From Cristatella mucedo (taxonomy: Eukaryota > Bryozoa > Phylactolaemata > Cristatellidae): 64,000 nucleotides of DNA. Below are positions 1 through 26,750 of this stretch, in pieces. The stretch covers positions 266,001-330,000 of the forward strand of contig WPIO01000189.1 of assembly GCA_009760855.2 (NCBI GenBank), read 5' to 3'. The position numbers were made by a program, and so were the translations under genes. Positions within the stretch are counted from its first letter, which is position 1; each line of letters opens with the position of its first letter. A model generated the notes under the pieces. That model saw only the letters and a program-made list of their open reading frames with translations. It had not been told where the DNA came from and did not search any database.

Positions 1-219
1 CCGCCCGACGTCCTCTATATCGGCACGAAGCTGAGGGTCAGAGTGCCGTCGGGGAGGGGGGCCAGGCCGGGACGGCAGCAGCAGAGTCTTGCCAACGTTT
101 TGACGTGTAGGTTTCGAGTTTCGAGAGACAGTTTCGAGGCCTGGAACATTCGTATAGGACGGCTCCCACTGCAGCAGCGGCAGCAGCGATGCGTCCATGT
201 CTGTCTGTCTGTGCCCTAG
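1..219 (+). other. open frame running in from the window edge, unrecognised
   Basis: Frame 1 is open from the first base to a TAG at 217-219 (about 72 codons) with no stop. It starts with residues PPDVLYIGTKLRVRV and becomes Gln/Arg-rich. It could be the end of an exon of a gene to the left, or chance in GC-rich DNA. I do not recognise a family and see no decisive splice site. Confidence 0.15.
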
Positions 220-1110
220 TTAGCTTGGCTGCAGCTGATCTTTCGCTGAGCTTTAGCCTAGCAGCAGCTGTCAATGGGCTACAATGGCCACCGTCGGAGA
301 ATCAACGAGTACCAATGCTCGGTAGAGCTGCCGCTCCGCGAGGGGGCGTCGGCTGCAGCAGTAGCAGCCGAAGCCAACTCGTGATGCTCGGCTCGATGCA
401 CGACGAGTGGATAGTATGCTGGTGCAGCTCGAGCTGCTGACCTTCCCTCCCGCACCCCCTTCGGCGGCCTCGCCAGTGCCGCAGCCGCCTGGCTGTTTCT
501 CGGCTGCTACTGCCTCAGCCCCTTCGGAATGTGCTGGCAGCCTGCAGCTGCCGCTGCCGGCTGCGGTGGCATGCAGGGAGCCTTCTTGGAAGGCCACCCC
601 TTTTTCAGCCTAGTTCCACCTGAACTTAAACCCTGCAAAGATGTGCTATTGTTTTCTTCAATTTTTCTGACTGTGGAGAGGGGACCACTGCGCGAGTGAG
701 CGATCGAGTTGAGTAGACTTTGGCCTGGACACAACTCTGACCTCCCCTCCTAACATATGAAGGCAGCCATCGGGAGGGAGGGAGGAGTGGGGGAAAGGTG
801 TTTGGGAGAAGGGGGTGCATCTGGCCTTTGAATAGCTGTCCTGTGCAGCGTTCCTGTGCAGCAGCTGCTTCACAGCTGACCTGCTCGTGCCATTTGCGGC
901 TGTTAAGCGTGTGCCTTCAAAAGGAATACTGTGAATGAGCTTTGGCCTGACAGGCCGGTTCTTTGGTCGTCGGTTGACCACAAAACACTCAGTGCAGTTC
1001 AGCATATTTCTAGTTAAGAGTGCAAGAGGTCAGAAAGTGATGGGCATCAAGGCAGGCAGGAGAAAGGCAGATAAGAGGCATGGGCAGAGAAACAGATGGA
1101 CCATGAGCTG
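220..1110. other. no recognisable gene
   Basis: CAG/CTG-rich unique-looking DNA. Open frames exist on both strands, but none matches a family I know and none has paired splice sites. Confidence 0.4.
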
Positions 1111-1133
1111 AGAGAGAGAGAGAGAGCTGAGAG

Positions 1134-1205
<72 letters not shown>

Positions 1206-1272
1206 ACAGAGAGAGAGAGCAGAGAGAGAGAGAGCACAGAGAGAGAGCTGAGAGCACAGAGAGAGAGCTGAG

Positions 1273-1317
<45 letters not shown>

Positions 1318-1371
1318 GAGAGCACAGAGAGAGAGAGAGAGTTGAGAGCACAGAGAGAGAGAGAGCTGAGA
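1111..1371. repeat. compound GA microsatellite
   Basis: About 260 bp of (GA)n broken by repeated GAGCACA and GAGCTGA interruptions, giving a higher-order pattern. The Leu/Ser open frames read on the minus strand are artefacts of the repeat. Confidence 0.95.
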
Positions 1372-2629
1372 GCTTAGGGGAAGATGAGAGGGCAGCTGCT
1401 GAGCACTGGGGCATGAGGTTACTGAGGCTGAGGTTGTTGGGTCCAGTCGCTCAGCGAGCAGAGATGGACTGGCCACCCGGCGGCCACAGTAGGCATGACT
1501 CGGTCACGACTGGACGGCCACTTAGGGTTGGCCCATTGACTACAGTTCACCAGCCGCCTCCACCAGTTGCCTAGTGGGCACTAGGCCTCCTCTTTCTGCC
1601 TCATCTCATACTCATGAACTCTCTAGCCTTGACCCGGAGCCCCCACTCCTAATGCCAATGCAGCTGCAGTAGAGCAGTGCTGCTGCAGCAGCTCACTCTG
1701 GCGTGACATGCATCAACAATGGACAGCAGCTTCAGCCGTATCAGATGGTCACTGAGAGCTCTGCCTCGCCTTGGGACAGAAGGGGAGTTCTTTTGTGGCA
1801 GCACCCATTCCTCACTGTGACTGCTGAACAACTCAGCAGCTGTGTAAGCCGGCAGGGAGGAGGGGCGACGCTGGTGTGTGTGCATGCGTGCGTGCGATAT
1901 CACTCCGTGTAGCCAAAGTTTAATGATTAACGATATAATGTTTAACGAAACCCAGTGCTTAGAGCCATGCCGTACAACGTTCTGCTGCCTCCACCGGGCT
2001 GTTGTGCGATGGGGTTTGTGTGGTTAGTGTCTGTGTAAGAGAGTGGGCATGCAAACCACCGAGCCATTCATACGATATCTGCTGTGGTTTTACCCTTTAG
2101 GGTAGAGAAGGAGTACCCCTACTGAATAGCTTGGCCACATCCTTCCCTACCTCCACTCTTGTGCTGCCACTGCCTGCGGTCTGCTGCCTGCGGTCTGCTG
2201 TCATCGCTCGCATGCTCGCTGGCAGCAGCCTTGTTCAGCAGGATGAGGGCCGACTGCTGAGTGCTAGCAGTGGAACTGAGCCAACGCATTCCAGGTGTGT
2301 GAAAGCACGGAATTAGCAAGCCGGGGAGGAGCAGCAGCAGTGTCTGCTGTGGCTAGCAGCTGGTTGAATGGTTGGCAGAGCAGCTGGTGATTCAAAGGCA
2401 AACACTCTGCAAGGCTGTGACACACGCGTGGCTAAGGATGCACTGGAATCAGCAGCCACAGGTCACCGAGGCAGCCGTCCACCTGCACCAGCAGCCCTTT
2501 CAATGCTCTTCCCCATCTGCTGCTGCTGCACATGGGTGCAGCAGCTACCTGCCGCTGCTGCGGTGGTGAGAGGGTTGCTGACAGTTGGACTGGCAGCACT
2601 GCTCCTCGTGGTTGAGGGTCGGGCTGTCA
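1372..2629. other. no recognisable gene
   Basis: Unique-looking sequence with scattered CAG/CTG triplets and a small tandem duplication of GCCTGCGGTCTGCT near 2173-2200. No exon or element could be supported. Confidence 0.4.
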
Positions 2630-2772
<143 letters not shown>

Positions 2773-3368
2773 CTTCAGGGACACGTGTATGTCGCATCAC
2801 GATGGGGTGGACTGGGTATAAACGTGCATAGCATGGGTCGCATCATTTGAGCTCACCCAGCGATGGGTCGACACATCAGCCATTGTGCGGCAGTGTGTTT
2901 CGTGTCGCTTTCGTCCTTTTTGCCGCCCCTCCCGCCCGCCCCCGTTTTTGACTGCTGACGTTTCTTCTACGGACATCACGCCCCGGATGTTTTAGTGTCT
3001 TAAGCCCGAGAATGTTCGTTCGTTCCACAGTTAGCGACAACTGCTTCGGCCGGAAGATGGCTCAGCCTCGAAGCATTCGTTAATGAGCCACGCAGCCTCT
3101 TGCTGCAAGGAGCAAAGGATGGAGCTCTTCCCTTGATTTCCTTGGACATTAAAGGCTGCCAGTTGCCTGCCCTACGGAAGTAGCTTTAGCAGCACTCTGA
3201 TTTAAAGCAGGTGCTTTAGCTGCACAATCAGCTGCTTATGGCAGCACGAAGTGCTGATTTAAATATGCTGTTGCTGTAGCAACGTCTAGCGGCTCTTAGT
3301 GTTAAGGTGATGTTTGCATTTTTGCTCGTTTCCCGGCTCGTAGATTGAAACCGACCAGCAGTGGGTCA

Positions 3369-3429
3369 TGCTCTCTCTGTCTCTCTCTTTCTCTCTCTGT
3401 CTCTGTCTGTCTCTCTCTCCCTCTCTTTC
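3369..3429. repeat. CT-rich microsatellite
   Basis: Imperfect (CT)n with TGTC interruptions, about 60 bp. Confidence 0.9.
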
Positions 3430-3716
3430 TGAGGGAGCCGTGTACGAGTATGAGTTTCGAGCCTTGCCTCCACGCTGATTTCGGGCAACCAGTCCAGAAG
3501 GAGGCAGCTGGCTGCAGAGCCACTATAAACTGCAATGACCTGCCTCTTTATGTGAAAGGCTATTTATTAGACAAGCATTTTTATCTGGTTCCAACGGGTG
3601 GCAAAATTGGCTGTTCCTGACTTCCATCTACGTTGAGCCAGTTCTTGCAGATATCGAGTGTGTAACTGAGTGCTTGTCTACCGACCGTGCTAGTAATGTA
3701 TGTGACAGTGTATGTA

Positions 3717-4045
3717 ATAATAATAATAGTAACAATAATAATAAAAAATAATGCACTAATGATAAAGCTAAATGATAATAATATTGATAAAGCGCCCTCA
3801 GAGAACTCAATCTCTTTCTAGGCGCTTTACATTTTCTGCAAAGGGAAATGCAATTGGATGGTGAGTAATATGCTTGATAAAAAAACAACATGATTAACAT
3901 GGTTAGTGGTGACATGCACAGGGTCAGCATGCAAATGTGGTTAGTGGCAGCATGCACAGTGTCAGCACTCATAAGCACATCAAGGACGAATTACAGGGAC
4001 CGACCCACTAAATGCTGTCCTAAATAGGTGTTTCAAGTTCTTGCA
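3717..4045 (-). mobile_element. LINE family A 3' fragment (CR1/L2-like)
   Basis: Read on the minus strand, this is the end of the family A LINE: remnants of the RT-protein C-terminus, the non-coding tail, the conserved GCGCC..AGAGATTGAGTTCTC hairpin-like tail, then an imperfect (ATT)n. It is 5'-truncated and the coding part is broken. Confidence 0.85.
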
Positions 4046-5460
4046 CAGCGTTGAGTGGCCCCCTTTTTTGGTAGCCATTCCCTGCTAAGTCAAACGCTTT
4101 GTTTTTAGTCAAACGAGAGCTTTGATTGAACGAAGCAGCAGCATTAACTGTGTTTGCACGCAGCCGACTGGCGGTAGGATTACGAGAAAATGCACGTCAA
4201 CAGGCCAGAAAGACTGGGACGAGGGAATACAGTAGTAGCACCAAAACTTAGCTGGTATGCACTGACTTCACGCCAAGTATCGCGAGAGCCGGATATCCTC
4301 TTGTTCCCATCAATTACTGCAGTTGCTTCATGATGAATTGAAATTGGCGAAATGCACAAGCACACTTGTTCTCACAAGTCTTTTTCCACCGCTACAAATG
4401 CACGAGTTGGTCAAACGAAGCCGGTGGTCAATCTGCATGCGCAGTCGCCGGAACCACTACACCTCGGCTGCCGCGGTCAAAGTTGAATAGCTGTAGCTCT
4501 CGCAGCTAGTGTTCTTCTGTGCCAGTTTAACTTGAACTGCCCAGCAATCCAGTGGCTGCCACGGAGTTTGGATATTCAAGCATGGCACTTTTACGTGCCT
4601 AAATTTACATGTTTAATTAAGCAACAAATTTTTATTAATAGTGACAAGTGCACTTTGCTCCATGCAAACTCTCTCACGTCTGCGCGCAGTCGCGGTGGGC
4701 ATTAGGGGAGGGTTTCCCTGCCCATCGAACCGAAGGCCAAGTCCAGCATGCCCAAGAGGTCACCCACGTCTCGACAGCACGGGGCCGCAGGCCTGGCAGC
4801 CTTTGGGCCTGAGCAACCGAGAGTGAGAGGCACGGACTCCCAAGTTCAAGCCACAGAGCGACGTGCTGCAATCTTACAAAGCTTAAAAGCACAGGACAGT
4901 TTGTCTACTAGACACTAGACAAGGTTCAAAAGGCATGGGCCAGTGTGATGTAGAAGTGTTGTCATGGCAACATTGAGCGGCATCTGCTTCTTCGGTGTCG
5001 AAATTCCTCTTCACGGTATTAACAGAATCGTGGACCTGCATGTGTACATCTGTCTGGTAAAAAATGCGAGGAATTCTAAGCGCCAGCGCTCTTCTGGGGA
5101 ACGGCTACACTTGGCCAGTTAGGACAATGACCCGTAGCACGAAGCAGGAGCTTCTAGGTTTTTCGCTGAAGCAGCTGCCAGACTCGTGAGCTGGCCCAGT
5201 CAGTCGCCTGACCACAATCCCATAGTGCATCCGTGGATTGGGGGGGGGGGAGGTCAGAGTGCTGTCCGATTGTGCACGCTTCCGCGAGGACTCCGGACGA
5301 GCTGTTTAGCCGGCTGCACTACTGCCGGCGCTATATTGCCGCTGAGACTTGTAAGAGGTTGACAGACTCGATGCCCAATGTCCTCTGCGGAGGGGGGGTG
5401 GAAGAGAGAGAGAGAGAGTCGATGCATTGGCCCCCCCTTTCGATGCGTGCCGAATCGTCA
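4046..5460. other. no recognisable gene
   Basis: About 1.4 kb of moderately AT-rich unique sequence. The open frames here are short, and none has a recognisable domain or splice context. Confidence 0.4.
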
Positions 5461-6045
5461 GTATAATGTAATGTATCTCCTTCAGTAACTCCACAAAGTC
5501 ATAAAGACCATGTGGGTGTTACGCAGGAGAGTTTTGTATAGCACACTCACAGCCTAAGCGGCTTTCGGTACGCATTCGGTACCCAACAGACTTCGTCTCA
5601 CGCAACAAAGAGAAAGTGGGAGGCATAGCAGAGTCAGGAGAGCAGTTGAGGTAGTGAGTAGCATGGAAGTAGCAGCTCAGGACCGCTGAAAAGGATGAGC
5701 CATAGTCGGCAGTTGGAGAGTAGATGTCGTTGCATAAGAATTGTGGAAGCGAGTTCCACAGTCTAGGACCTGCAGAGCTAAAGCTTCTGTCGCCAACTGT
5801 CTTTAAGCGGAGGAATGGGACAGCTAATTGATTGTCCACACAGGACCTGAGGGCGCAAACAGGCTGAAACTGATGCAGCAGTTCAGCTAGGTATGAAGGA
5901 GCCAAGCCGTGGCGGGCCTTGTGGGTCTGCGTAAGAACTTTGCTCTGTATCCTTTGCTCAACCGGCAACCATCCTAGCTCTTCCAGCAAAGGTGACACGT
6001 GCTCAAACCGCTGGGACTTGAAGACCAGCCTTGCAGCCATAGCCT
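5461..6045 (-). mobile_element. LINE family B 3' fragment (RT C-terminal domain)
   Basis: The minus strand keeps a long open stretch (6040 to 5519) encoding the C-terminal part of a LINE reverse transcriptase, with MAARLVFKSQRF, LPVEQRIQSK and LWNSLPQF blocks. It ends just before a short tail containing TGTAATGTATCTCC. It is 5'-truncated, and the catalytic RT core is absent. Other copies in this window are at 42.9, 50.9, 54.1, 57.1, 59.3 and 61.2 kb. Confidence 0.9.
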
Positions 6046-6374
6046 GCTACTCCCCAGTCCTCTGTGGGGGGGGGGGAGGTGGAGAGGACTTGAGGGGGAC
6101 TTCTGCAGCCTCTCCTCTCTGATCTCCTTTCTGTTCCCCCTCCTCCTTCTCTCTTCCATTCCCTTTCATCTTTGCAGGTGCCGTGTTTGTCTACCGAGTT
6201 CCGCTTGCGTGCATCGACTCAGGGTTGCTGTCTGGCCTACCGCCCATCGTGGAGTCAGAGCTCGTCTGCCTGGTGCTCGTCCTGTGCTCTGCTCTGCTCT
6301 GCGCTCTTCGTCTCTGCAATATGGAACTGCATGTTCGCATTGTGGCACTCGCTTTCGGTGCCTTTAGGGCTTAT

Positions 6375-6525
6375 AATAGTAATTATCATTATTTGATTTG
6401 TTATAGCCCTCAGAGAACTCAAATCTCTTTCTAGGCAATTTACATTCGCTGCTAGGAAGCACGATCGAATGGTTAGTACCATGCTTAATGGCAACAAGCA
6501 TAACAAGGTTTTAGAGGTGACATGC
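6375..6525 (-). mobile_element. LINE family A tail
   Basis: Only the 3' tail of family A remains (AGAGATT..GAGTTCTCTGAGGGC on the minus strand), plus part of the conserved non-coding stretch. It is diverged. Confidence 0.75.
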
Positions 6526-6795
6526 CGTAGGCGGCAGTCGGGAGATCCAGATGCATCTTCTTTCCTCGGTTTGATCGTTGTATCGCCTCCAGTGCTAGTA
6601 AGATAATTAGTAGAGGCAGGCAAGCTCCGACCGGTTATTCTCTTAGCAGTAGGCTCTTAGCAGTAGCTGTCATGGCGGCTGCTCTACTGCTTCTACCAGC
6701 ATAATCAGTTTACCCCGGTTGTTATTCATTGCTGTGGAATGCTGACGCAACCAACTGATGCAGGTCAGCCTGAAAGCTGGGCGAGGGGGAGGGGC

Positions 6796-6878
6796 TGCCC
6801 TCTCTGTTGCTCTGTTGCTCTCTGTCTGTCTCTGTCTGTCTGTCTCTGTCTGTTTCTCTCTGTGTCTGTCTCTCTGTC

Positions 6879-6911
<33 letters not shown>

Positions 6912-6912
6912 G

Positions 6913-7004
<92 letters not shown>
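6796..7004. repeat. CT/TGTC microsatellite
   Basis: Starts as mixed CTGT and CTCT units and ends in more than 80 bp of pure (CT)n. Confidence 0.95.
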
Positions 7005-7006
<2 letters not shown>

Positions 7007-7240
7007 ACCCCTTGCTCCCGGTCGCAGTAGCCTCGTCCCGACTTGGCTGGCCTAGGAGAGGTGGGAACAGCAGTAGCAGCAGACAAAGAGCAAGGCTGTG
7101 AGGCAGCTCGACCCTGAGGTTGACCCTGGCAGTTCGACCCGTGGTGTCTTCGGCTTGCTGAAGGGAGGGACCGCAGGGCAGAGCAGCCCAAAGGAGAAGG
7201 AAGTAAGTGGCCTGCAGAGCCTGCTCTCCAATATCCTACA

Positions 7241-7241
<1 letters not shown>

Positions 7242-7321
<80 letters not shown>

Positions 7322-7325
7322 CACA
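7242..7325. repeat. CA microsatellite
   Basis: About 80 bp of (CA)n with one AGACAAACACAC interruption at the right end. Confidence 0.95.
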
Positions 7326-7635
7326 CCGAGTGGCCTCGATGACTTATGTTGTTTGGGGCCACTAGCAGGAGGAGCTGCCTACTTAATTGGTTGGCAACCA
7401 GAGATTGGCTACTTCACGAAAGGCAGGAGCTCAGCAGTCATTTGCTCAACTGCAGCAGCAGCATTCCTGGCTAATTAGACGGCCTGGCAGCAGCAGCAGC
7501 AGGGGGCTGCTGCTGGCTGCAGCAGGGCCAGCGCTTAGACGGACTCCTTCGTGTAGCACTGCCTCGGCTGCTGCCACAGCGGCCCGGTGCATGCAGCTAT
7601 CCAGGGATACAGGGATAGAGCCAAGATTAGACTAA

Positions 7636-7795
7636 GGAGTGGGTCGTGTTAGCTCTTAACGACCCAGGTCGGTGGTTCTAGTCAAGCAGCAAATGATTCT
7701 GTTTTTCCAGATGACTCACTGCAGTGAAATGCACCAAGGCTCTTCTGCTGCTATGTAAACGAGGCTGTTAAATGAGGTAACCTTACTTTTACCGT
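7636..7795 (+). mobile_element. diverged tRNA-headed SINE (type 1)
   Basis: Matches the type 1 SINE seen at 12.6, 15.8 and 35.5 kb. It has a degraded B box (GGTTCTAGTC), then a CTCTTCTGC..CTATGTAAACGAGGCTGTTAA 3' body. The A box region is poor. Confidence 0.55.
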
Positions 7796-7980
7796 GGCCT
7801 TTCCTGAGGTAACCAATCGTAGGAAGGCCGAATGGGCTCACCGGAACCACCCAGCGGTTGCCTTTCCCGGGAGGCCTCCATCTTCCTGGCCCATTGGCTT
7901 CACCTTGACCGTGCCTTTATTGGCAGCTGTGGGTGCTAAAAGATGTTATGGGTGAGGATGTCGCAGAGGGGTCGGCACTT

Positions 7981-8028
<48 letters not shown>
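7981..8028. repeat. GA microsatellite
   Basis: Pure (GA)n, about 48 bp. Confidence 0.95.
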
Positions 8029-8032
<4 letters not shown>

Positions 8033-8358
8033 CCATTGCGAAATTGCCAAAGTCGTCTCCAATTTGTGTGACCAGAAGTGAGCTATAGCTTATGTTTCCC
8101 AGAATCTTTAAGTTAAAGAATGGGGGCTAAGGCCTAATTTATTGCTTCGACTGGAGCGTCCGGCTTTCGTGAGAGGCTGGTGCAGTAGCAGTTCAGCTTG
8201 GGAATGAGGTTAAGCTGTAGGCTGTTTAATTGTCAGCATAAGAAGTTTGGCTTTGTCTGTGCCTGATGGAGCCGTCGCAGCTTTTTTCGAAGGGAATGAT
8301 GGGCGATGAGATTCCTTGGATCTATTCATTCACCCTACTGGAGCAGTGAAGTCCGAGG

Positions 8359-8420
8359 TGAGAGAGAGAGAGGGAGAGAGAGAGAGAGAGAGAGAGTGTG
8401 TGTGTGTGTGTGTGTGTGTT
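8359..8420. repeat. GA then GT microsatellite
   Basis: (GA)n running directly into (GT)n, about 60 bp. Confidence 0.93.
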
Positions 8421-8460
8421 GCAAATTTCTTGATGCGACTGTTGAGGCATGTGTCATGTG

Positions 8461-8853
<393 letters not shown>

Positions 8854-8984
8854 CCTCAGTGAGTTAATGTGTTAGCATCTCACTGGTGGCTGAGCCGAGG
8901 AGTCACTGCTGCAGCTATCCGGCAGCATCTCATCATGCTGCTCAGCAACTTGGCCCAGGCCAGGCCAGTGGGAAGTGGGAAGAG

Positions 8985-8985
<1 letters not shown>

Positions 8986-9015
<30 letters not shown>
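8986..9015. repeat. short CA microsatellite
   Basis: (CA)n of about 15 units. Confidence 0.9.
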
Positions 9016-9016
<1 letters not shown>

Positions 9017-9590
9017 TCCTAGCCTCCTCCGGCAGGGTTCCTTGTTCCACCCGATCTTTTCAGCTGAGGTGGCACTGCTGACCCATGGCATGTTTTTCTT
9101 GCTAATCCATTGGCATTTTTAGAGGCTAATTTAGCTAATTATTTTTGTTCTTTGTCCTTATTCTGTGTGGATGCTGCAGCTGGATGCTCTGCTGTGAGAG
9201 CCATCTCCTAGGGGATAGGGGTTTAGGGCCTGCGATTGTGGTCAATCGTGAGCCGAAGAGGAACGCCTGGAATGCCTGGATCTCTTCCACCCGCCGGTAT
9301 TGATGCCTTTTTGAGGTAGCCTCATCAAAAAGTGGCTGCTTTGAGTGGCTGCTCTGAGGAGCTGAGGATAGCCAGACTTCTCCTTTGTTTTGCTAGGTGA
9401 CCACCAGCAGCTGCACAAGGGAATGGGCTGGGAAGAGCTAAGAGAGGGAAGGAGGGTCATGACCTCAGTGAGAGTGGCCAGTAGTCCATGAAAGGAATGG
9501 CAGGCAGCAGCAGCAGCAGCAGGGCTCGGCATGTGCCGCCGGCAAATTGCTCGTTCTACTTCAGCACCTCGTATCCCAAATTTAAACGGG

Positions 9591-9825
<235 letters not shown>

Positions 9826-10116
9826 CAGATGAGCAGACCGAGACAGACTCACCACAAGCAGGTAAGCAGGCAGTCAAGGCTGACTCAGTGACCCGGGCCG
9901 TGGCTCCCTCCTCTCACCTAGCTGTGGCTTGTACTGCCTTGCTGCATGCCTGCGAGGACAAACACACCAAGCTCACATTCTCTTCAACTCATTCCTGCTA
10001 GCACACATTCCTTTATATCTTTGTTCTCTCCCTTGTCTCTCACGCGACCTCACGCCTTGAAATCGCCCTGTCTCTCCTCTCACTCACCTCTCAGCCATCT
10101 TTCACTTACCTCTTTC

Positions 10117-10161
10117 TTTTACTTCTCTCTCTCTCTCTCACTCTCTCTCTCTCTCTCTCTC

Positions 10162-10234
<73 letters not shown>

Positions 10235-10295
10235 GCCTGTCTCTCTTTCTCTCTCAGTCTCTTGTCTGTCTGTCTGGTTGTCTGTCTGTCTCTCA
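10117..10295. repeat. CT microsatellite
   Basis: (CT)n with a few CTCA and CTGT interruptions, about 180 bp. Confidence 0.95.
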
Positions 10296-10299
10296 CTCG

Positions 10300-11285
10300 C
10301 TCTTTCCCCGTGTCTGCAATCACAGGATTGACCTTTGGCCTGATCTCTTGCTTCTGCCTCCAGCTGGATATCTCTTCTGCTAAGAAGAATCTCGATCAGA
10401 AAACGAATCGCAGCACTGCCTGTTTTTTCTTAATCAGCCAGGAACAACGGGTGCGCTGCTCACCGTGTTGGCAGTGCCGCGGTCAGGCCGCGCTCTGAGT
10501 CTTGTCGTGCCGACGTTGACGTCAGCAGCCGAACAGCTGGCGACAGACGCTTTTGCTCTGCTACACCTCGAAAATGGAACTCATTTTCACAATTCAGGCA
10601 ACTGCTCTGCTGCTGCTAATTCTGGCATTTCTCGTTCCTGCAGCTCTTGACTGCTACTTGTATGCTACTAACCTCTGCAATTAATCTCTCCCCTGTTCTG
10701 CTGTGAATCTTACTTTTCTAAGCCATGAGCCAAAGGCTGTCGGCTGCTGATCAAGCACTGAAAGCCGGACAGGCTCTATGTACAGGCTTACATAGAAAAT
10801 ATTGCGACTATGTAGTCCTTCTTGCGTTGTGACATGACAGGTCTTTTAAAAGTTCTTTTTTTGAACTCTTTATAATTATGCCAAAGTTCTGGATGCGGAT
10901 CCAGAAAAATCAAGACTTAGTGGACACTAATGGAGACTTGATGGACAACCTAGTGTAGAGGACTCAACTCGCTTTGCTGGGTCATAGTAGTTCCGTTCCG
11001 AAAGAAATATATATATATATATTTATTTATTTATTTATTTTATTTATGTATTTACCCTGGTGTATGGGTGTGTGTGCTCGTGCTTGAAAATATTGGATTA
11101 GAAGGATTAAGGATTGGAGAAGGAAGTGCTGAAAAGTGTTGACACATATGTCACTGCTATTAATTAATTTGCACGAGCGACTCGATGTTTTTTCCTAAAC
11201 ATGCGTTCAATTGTACTGCTCTTGCTGCTTTTTTTTAATCGGCACTGCTTGTTCACCTTTCTTCTCGCCTCGTGGATTTGCTCAG
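10300..11285. other. sequence left of the first recognised angiomotin exon
   Basis: No earlier coding exon recognised. It contains a short (TA)n(TTTA)n run near 11008-11045. It is probably intron if the angiomotin gene starts further left. Confidence 0.35.
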
Positions 11286-24710
<13,425 letters not shown>

Positions 24711-25717
24711 TCAGCCCCACCTCCCTCTATGTCGTTGTCGCATGCCGCTTCTGCCCACCATCAGCGGTCAGCGCGGTGCTAGCACGGCCCGGCCGACGGT
24801 GAGAGCAATGCGCGCATCGCACGCCAGCCCACCGGCCCGCGCCCGGAACTCCCGACTACCACTGCTGCTTCCGCTGGTCGCGGGCTGCGCGAGGCGCGAC
24901 CGACAGAGTGTCTGCTCGATAGACGCACTCGACGCATCCGACGCGTTCGACGGACGCAGCAGGTGTCTAGAGCAGAGGGCGATGTAGAGCGTCGCGCCGC
25001 GCTGCAGCCGCCGCTCATGGCCGAGCCCCGGCTGTCATCATGCTCAGCCCCCCCCCCCCCCCCCCCGTCGTGTGCCCGACATTCCCGTCACGTGCATGCA
25101 TGCGATCGTGCGAGCGCATCTCCGGCGTGTGCAGTGTCTGCGGTTCAATAGCAGCCACGTCACCTGGACGTGCTGCCTCGCAGACGAACGGTGACATCCG
25201 GGCTCGACCGGAGAGGAACGAAAACCTGGACCTGTGCAGCACGCAGTGGGTGACAGGCTCTGTGACACCCGGCATGTGACACATGTGCAGTGACATCTGC
25301 CTTGGCTGCCACCCTGCCGGCACTCGGGCTAGCAGCCTGACCCTGACCGTGCACTCGGTCTCGGCACCATCATCGTCGGTCGAATTCGCCACCGGCGTTT
25401 CATCATCAAAACGAGTAAGCTGGAAGGTGCTCCCCTGCCGAGCGACTGGCCGCAGTCATCGGCAGCAGCAGCTAACTGCTGCTGGTGCTGCTGATGCCGG
25501 TGGCATCTCTTCCCTAGGCACACCAGTCTGGTGCAGACTTTGTCGTCTTTTTTTAAACGTCGTAATAAACTGTCTAGAAACGCCATGCCACGGTGCAACC
25601 GGCTTCGAGCAGGCGGCACCTTCGAGCATTCGGCTTCAAATTCGAAGCCCCGGCCATCTTGTCCGGATTTGATCCGTTTGCCGGGTGTAAAACAAACAGT
25701 AAGTGGCTTCTTCAACC
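24711..25717. other. angiomotin 3' region
   Basis: GC-rich sequence with a poly-C run of about 17 near 25049-25066 and the candidate AATAAA at 25564. Probably 3' UTR up to there; nothing coding recognised. Confidence 0.45.
25564..25569 (+). promoter_or_regulatory. candidate poly(A) signal of angiomotin
   Basis: AATAAA about 0.85 kb after the angiomotin stop codon, on the correct strand. It is the first one I see downstream. Confidence 0.45.
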
Positions 25718-25830
25718 TCAGCCTCATTTTCTATAGCGATAGAAGAGCGTTAGCGGCCATCTTTCCCACCCTTACAGTTGGCAATGACAGATTGCCCGAA
25801 GAAGGACTTGAACCCGCGACCTGAATCTGG
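25718..25830 (-). mobile_element. tRNA-headed SINE (type 1), partial
   Basis: Minus strand: GGGTTCAAGTCCTTCTTCGG (B-box-like), then GGCAATCTGTC and TCTATCGCTATAGAAAATGAGG body. Diverged. Confidence 0.65.
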
Positions 25831-26059
25831 AAGTTCGGATCGCCTTCGAGCCCTGGGTAATGCAGTGTCATAAAAACCCGGCCGATTCGGGACCTTCCGA
25901 AAGTAGCAAAATGTAATGAAGTCCTTAATTTGGAGTTTTGGCTCTGAGGCTGAGCTTCGAGACTGCCTGACCTAAGTGACATGATTTGATTCGCTGACGT
26001 GCACCACCACAATTAGTCATTGCCAGGGTAATTGTCGAATTGACAGGGCATCAATATCT

Positions 26060-26235
26060 TGGCTCTGATGGCTCTAGCTGAGCAATGATAATCTCGTCCT
26101 TAAGTTAGACCCAAGGTCAAGGATGCGAGTGAGATGCTGCCCATGGACATTGCACGAAGAGCCTGAGTAGAGCGCCTGAACAGAGATTAAGTTCTCTTGA
26201 AGTGCTATACAAATGAATTATATATTACATATAAC
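26060..26235 (+). mobile_element. SINE type 2 (tRNA-like head, family A-like tail)
   Basis: The tail GAGCGCCTGAACAGAGATTA, then AGTTCTCTTGAAGTGCTATA, resembles the LINE family A tail. The region upstream is a worn tRNA-like head. It ends in AT-rich sequence (TATATTACATATAA). Confidence 0.5.
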
Positions 26236-26354
26236 TAGAATTATATAATTATAATAATGATTGTATAGATAGCTATAATTATATTATATATAATTGCTGT
26301 TCTCTACTCTCTGGCTATCTCATGCAACAGGGTGAGCCTTACCAGTCTTCCATT

Positions 26355-26432
26355 TATAATAATAGTAATACGTTAAATACAGCGCCCTCACAGAACTAGA
26401 TCTCTTTCTCGGCACTTTACATTTGCTAGAGC
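26355..26432 (-). mobile_element. LINE family A tail
   Basis: A minus-strand tail only (AATAATAGTAATACG..GCGCCCTCACAGAACTAGATCTC). Confidence 0.75.
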
Positions 26433-26694
26433 TGAGCTCTGAGGAAATAGCCGAAAGAAAGCACCGCAAGCGCCTTCGACTCTTCGCCACGATGCTAGCT
26501 CCGGAGCAACTCCCTCGTAGCCTCTGCATGGAATTTGGACGTCCTGTTGCAAAATGACCTCATCTCGGCAAAAAATGCAGACTTGCCTGGCACCAGTGCT
26601 ATCAGTTAGTCGTGCATTCGTCGAATCCCATCGAGTCTCCTTAAACTCTCGTTACAGATCTTCCGATCGATTAGCCTAATATAATAACAAGCTA

Positions 26695-26750
26695 ATATAT
26701 ATATATATATATTAAATTGTAATATAATAATAATCGTATATTATAAGCTC
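26695..26750. repeat. AT-rich repeat
   Basis: (TA)n plus TAATA units. A similar AT-rich patch lies at 26218-26295. Confidence 0.8.

Noticed and set aside
1010-1476. Ser/Leu-rich open frames of up to 148 codons
   Set aside because: Pure translation of GA/CT repeats; the same happens at every CT tract in the window.
7098-7217. possible upstream angiomotin exon ending in GAA|GTAAGT
   Set aside because: Good donor, but the peptide (VFGLLKGGTAGQSSPKEKE) has no resemblance I can defend and no acceptor pairs with it.
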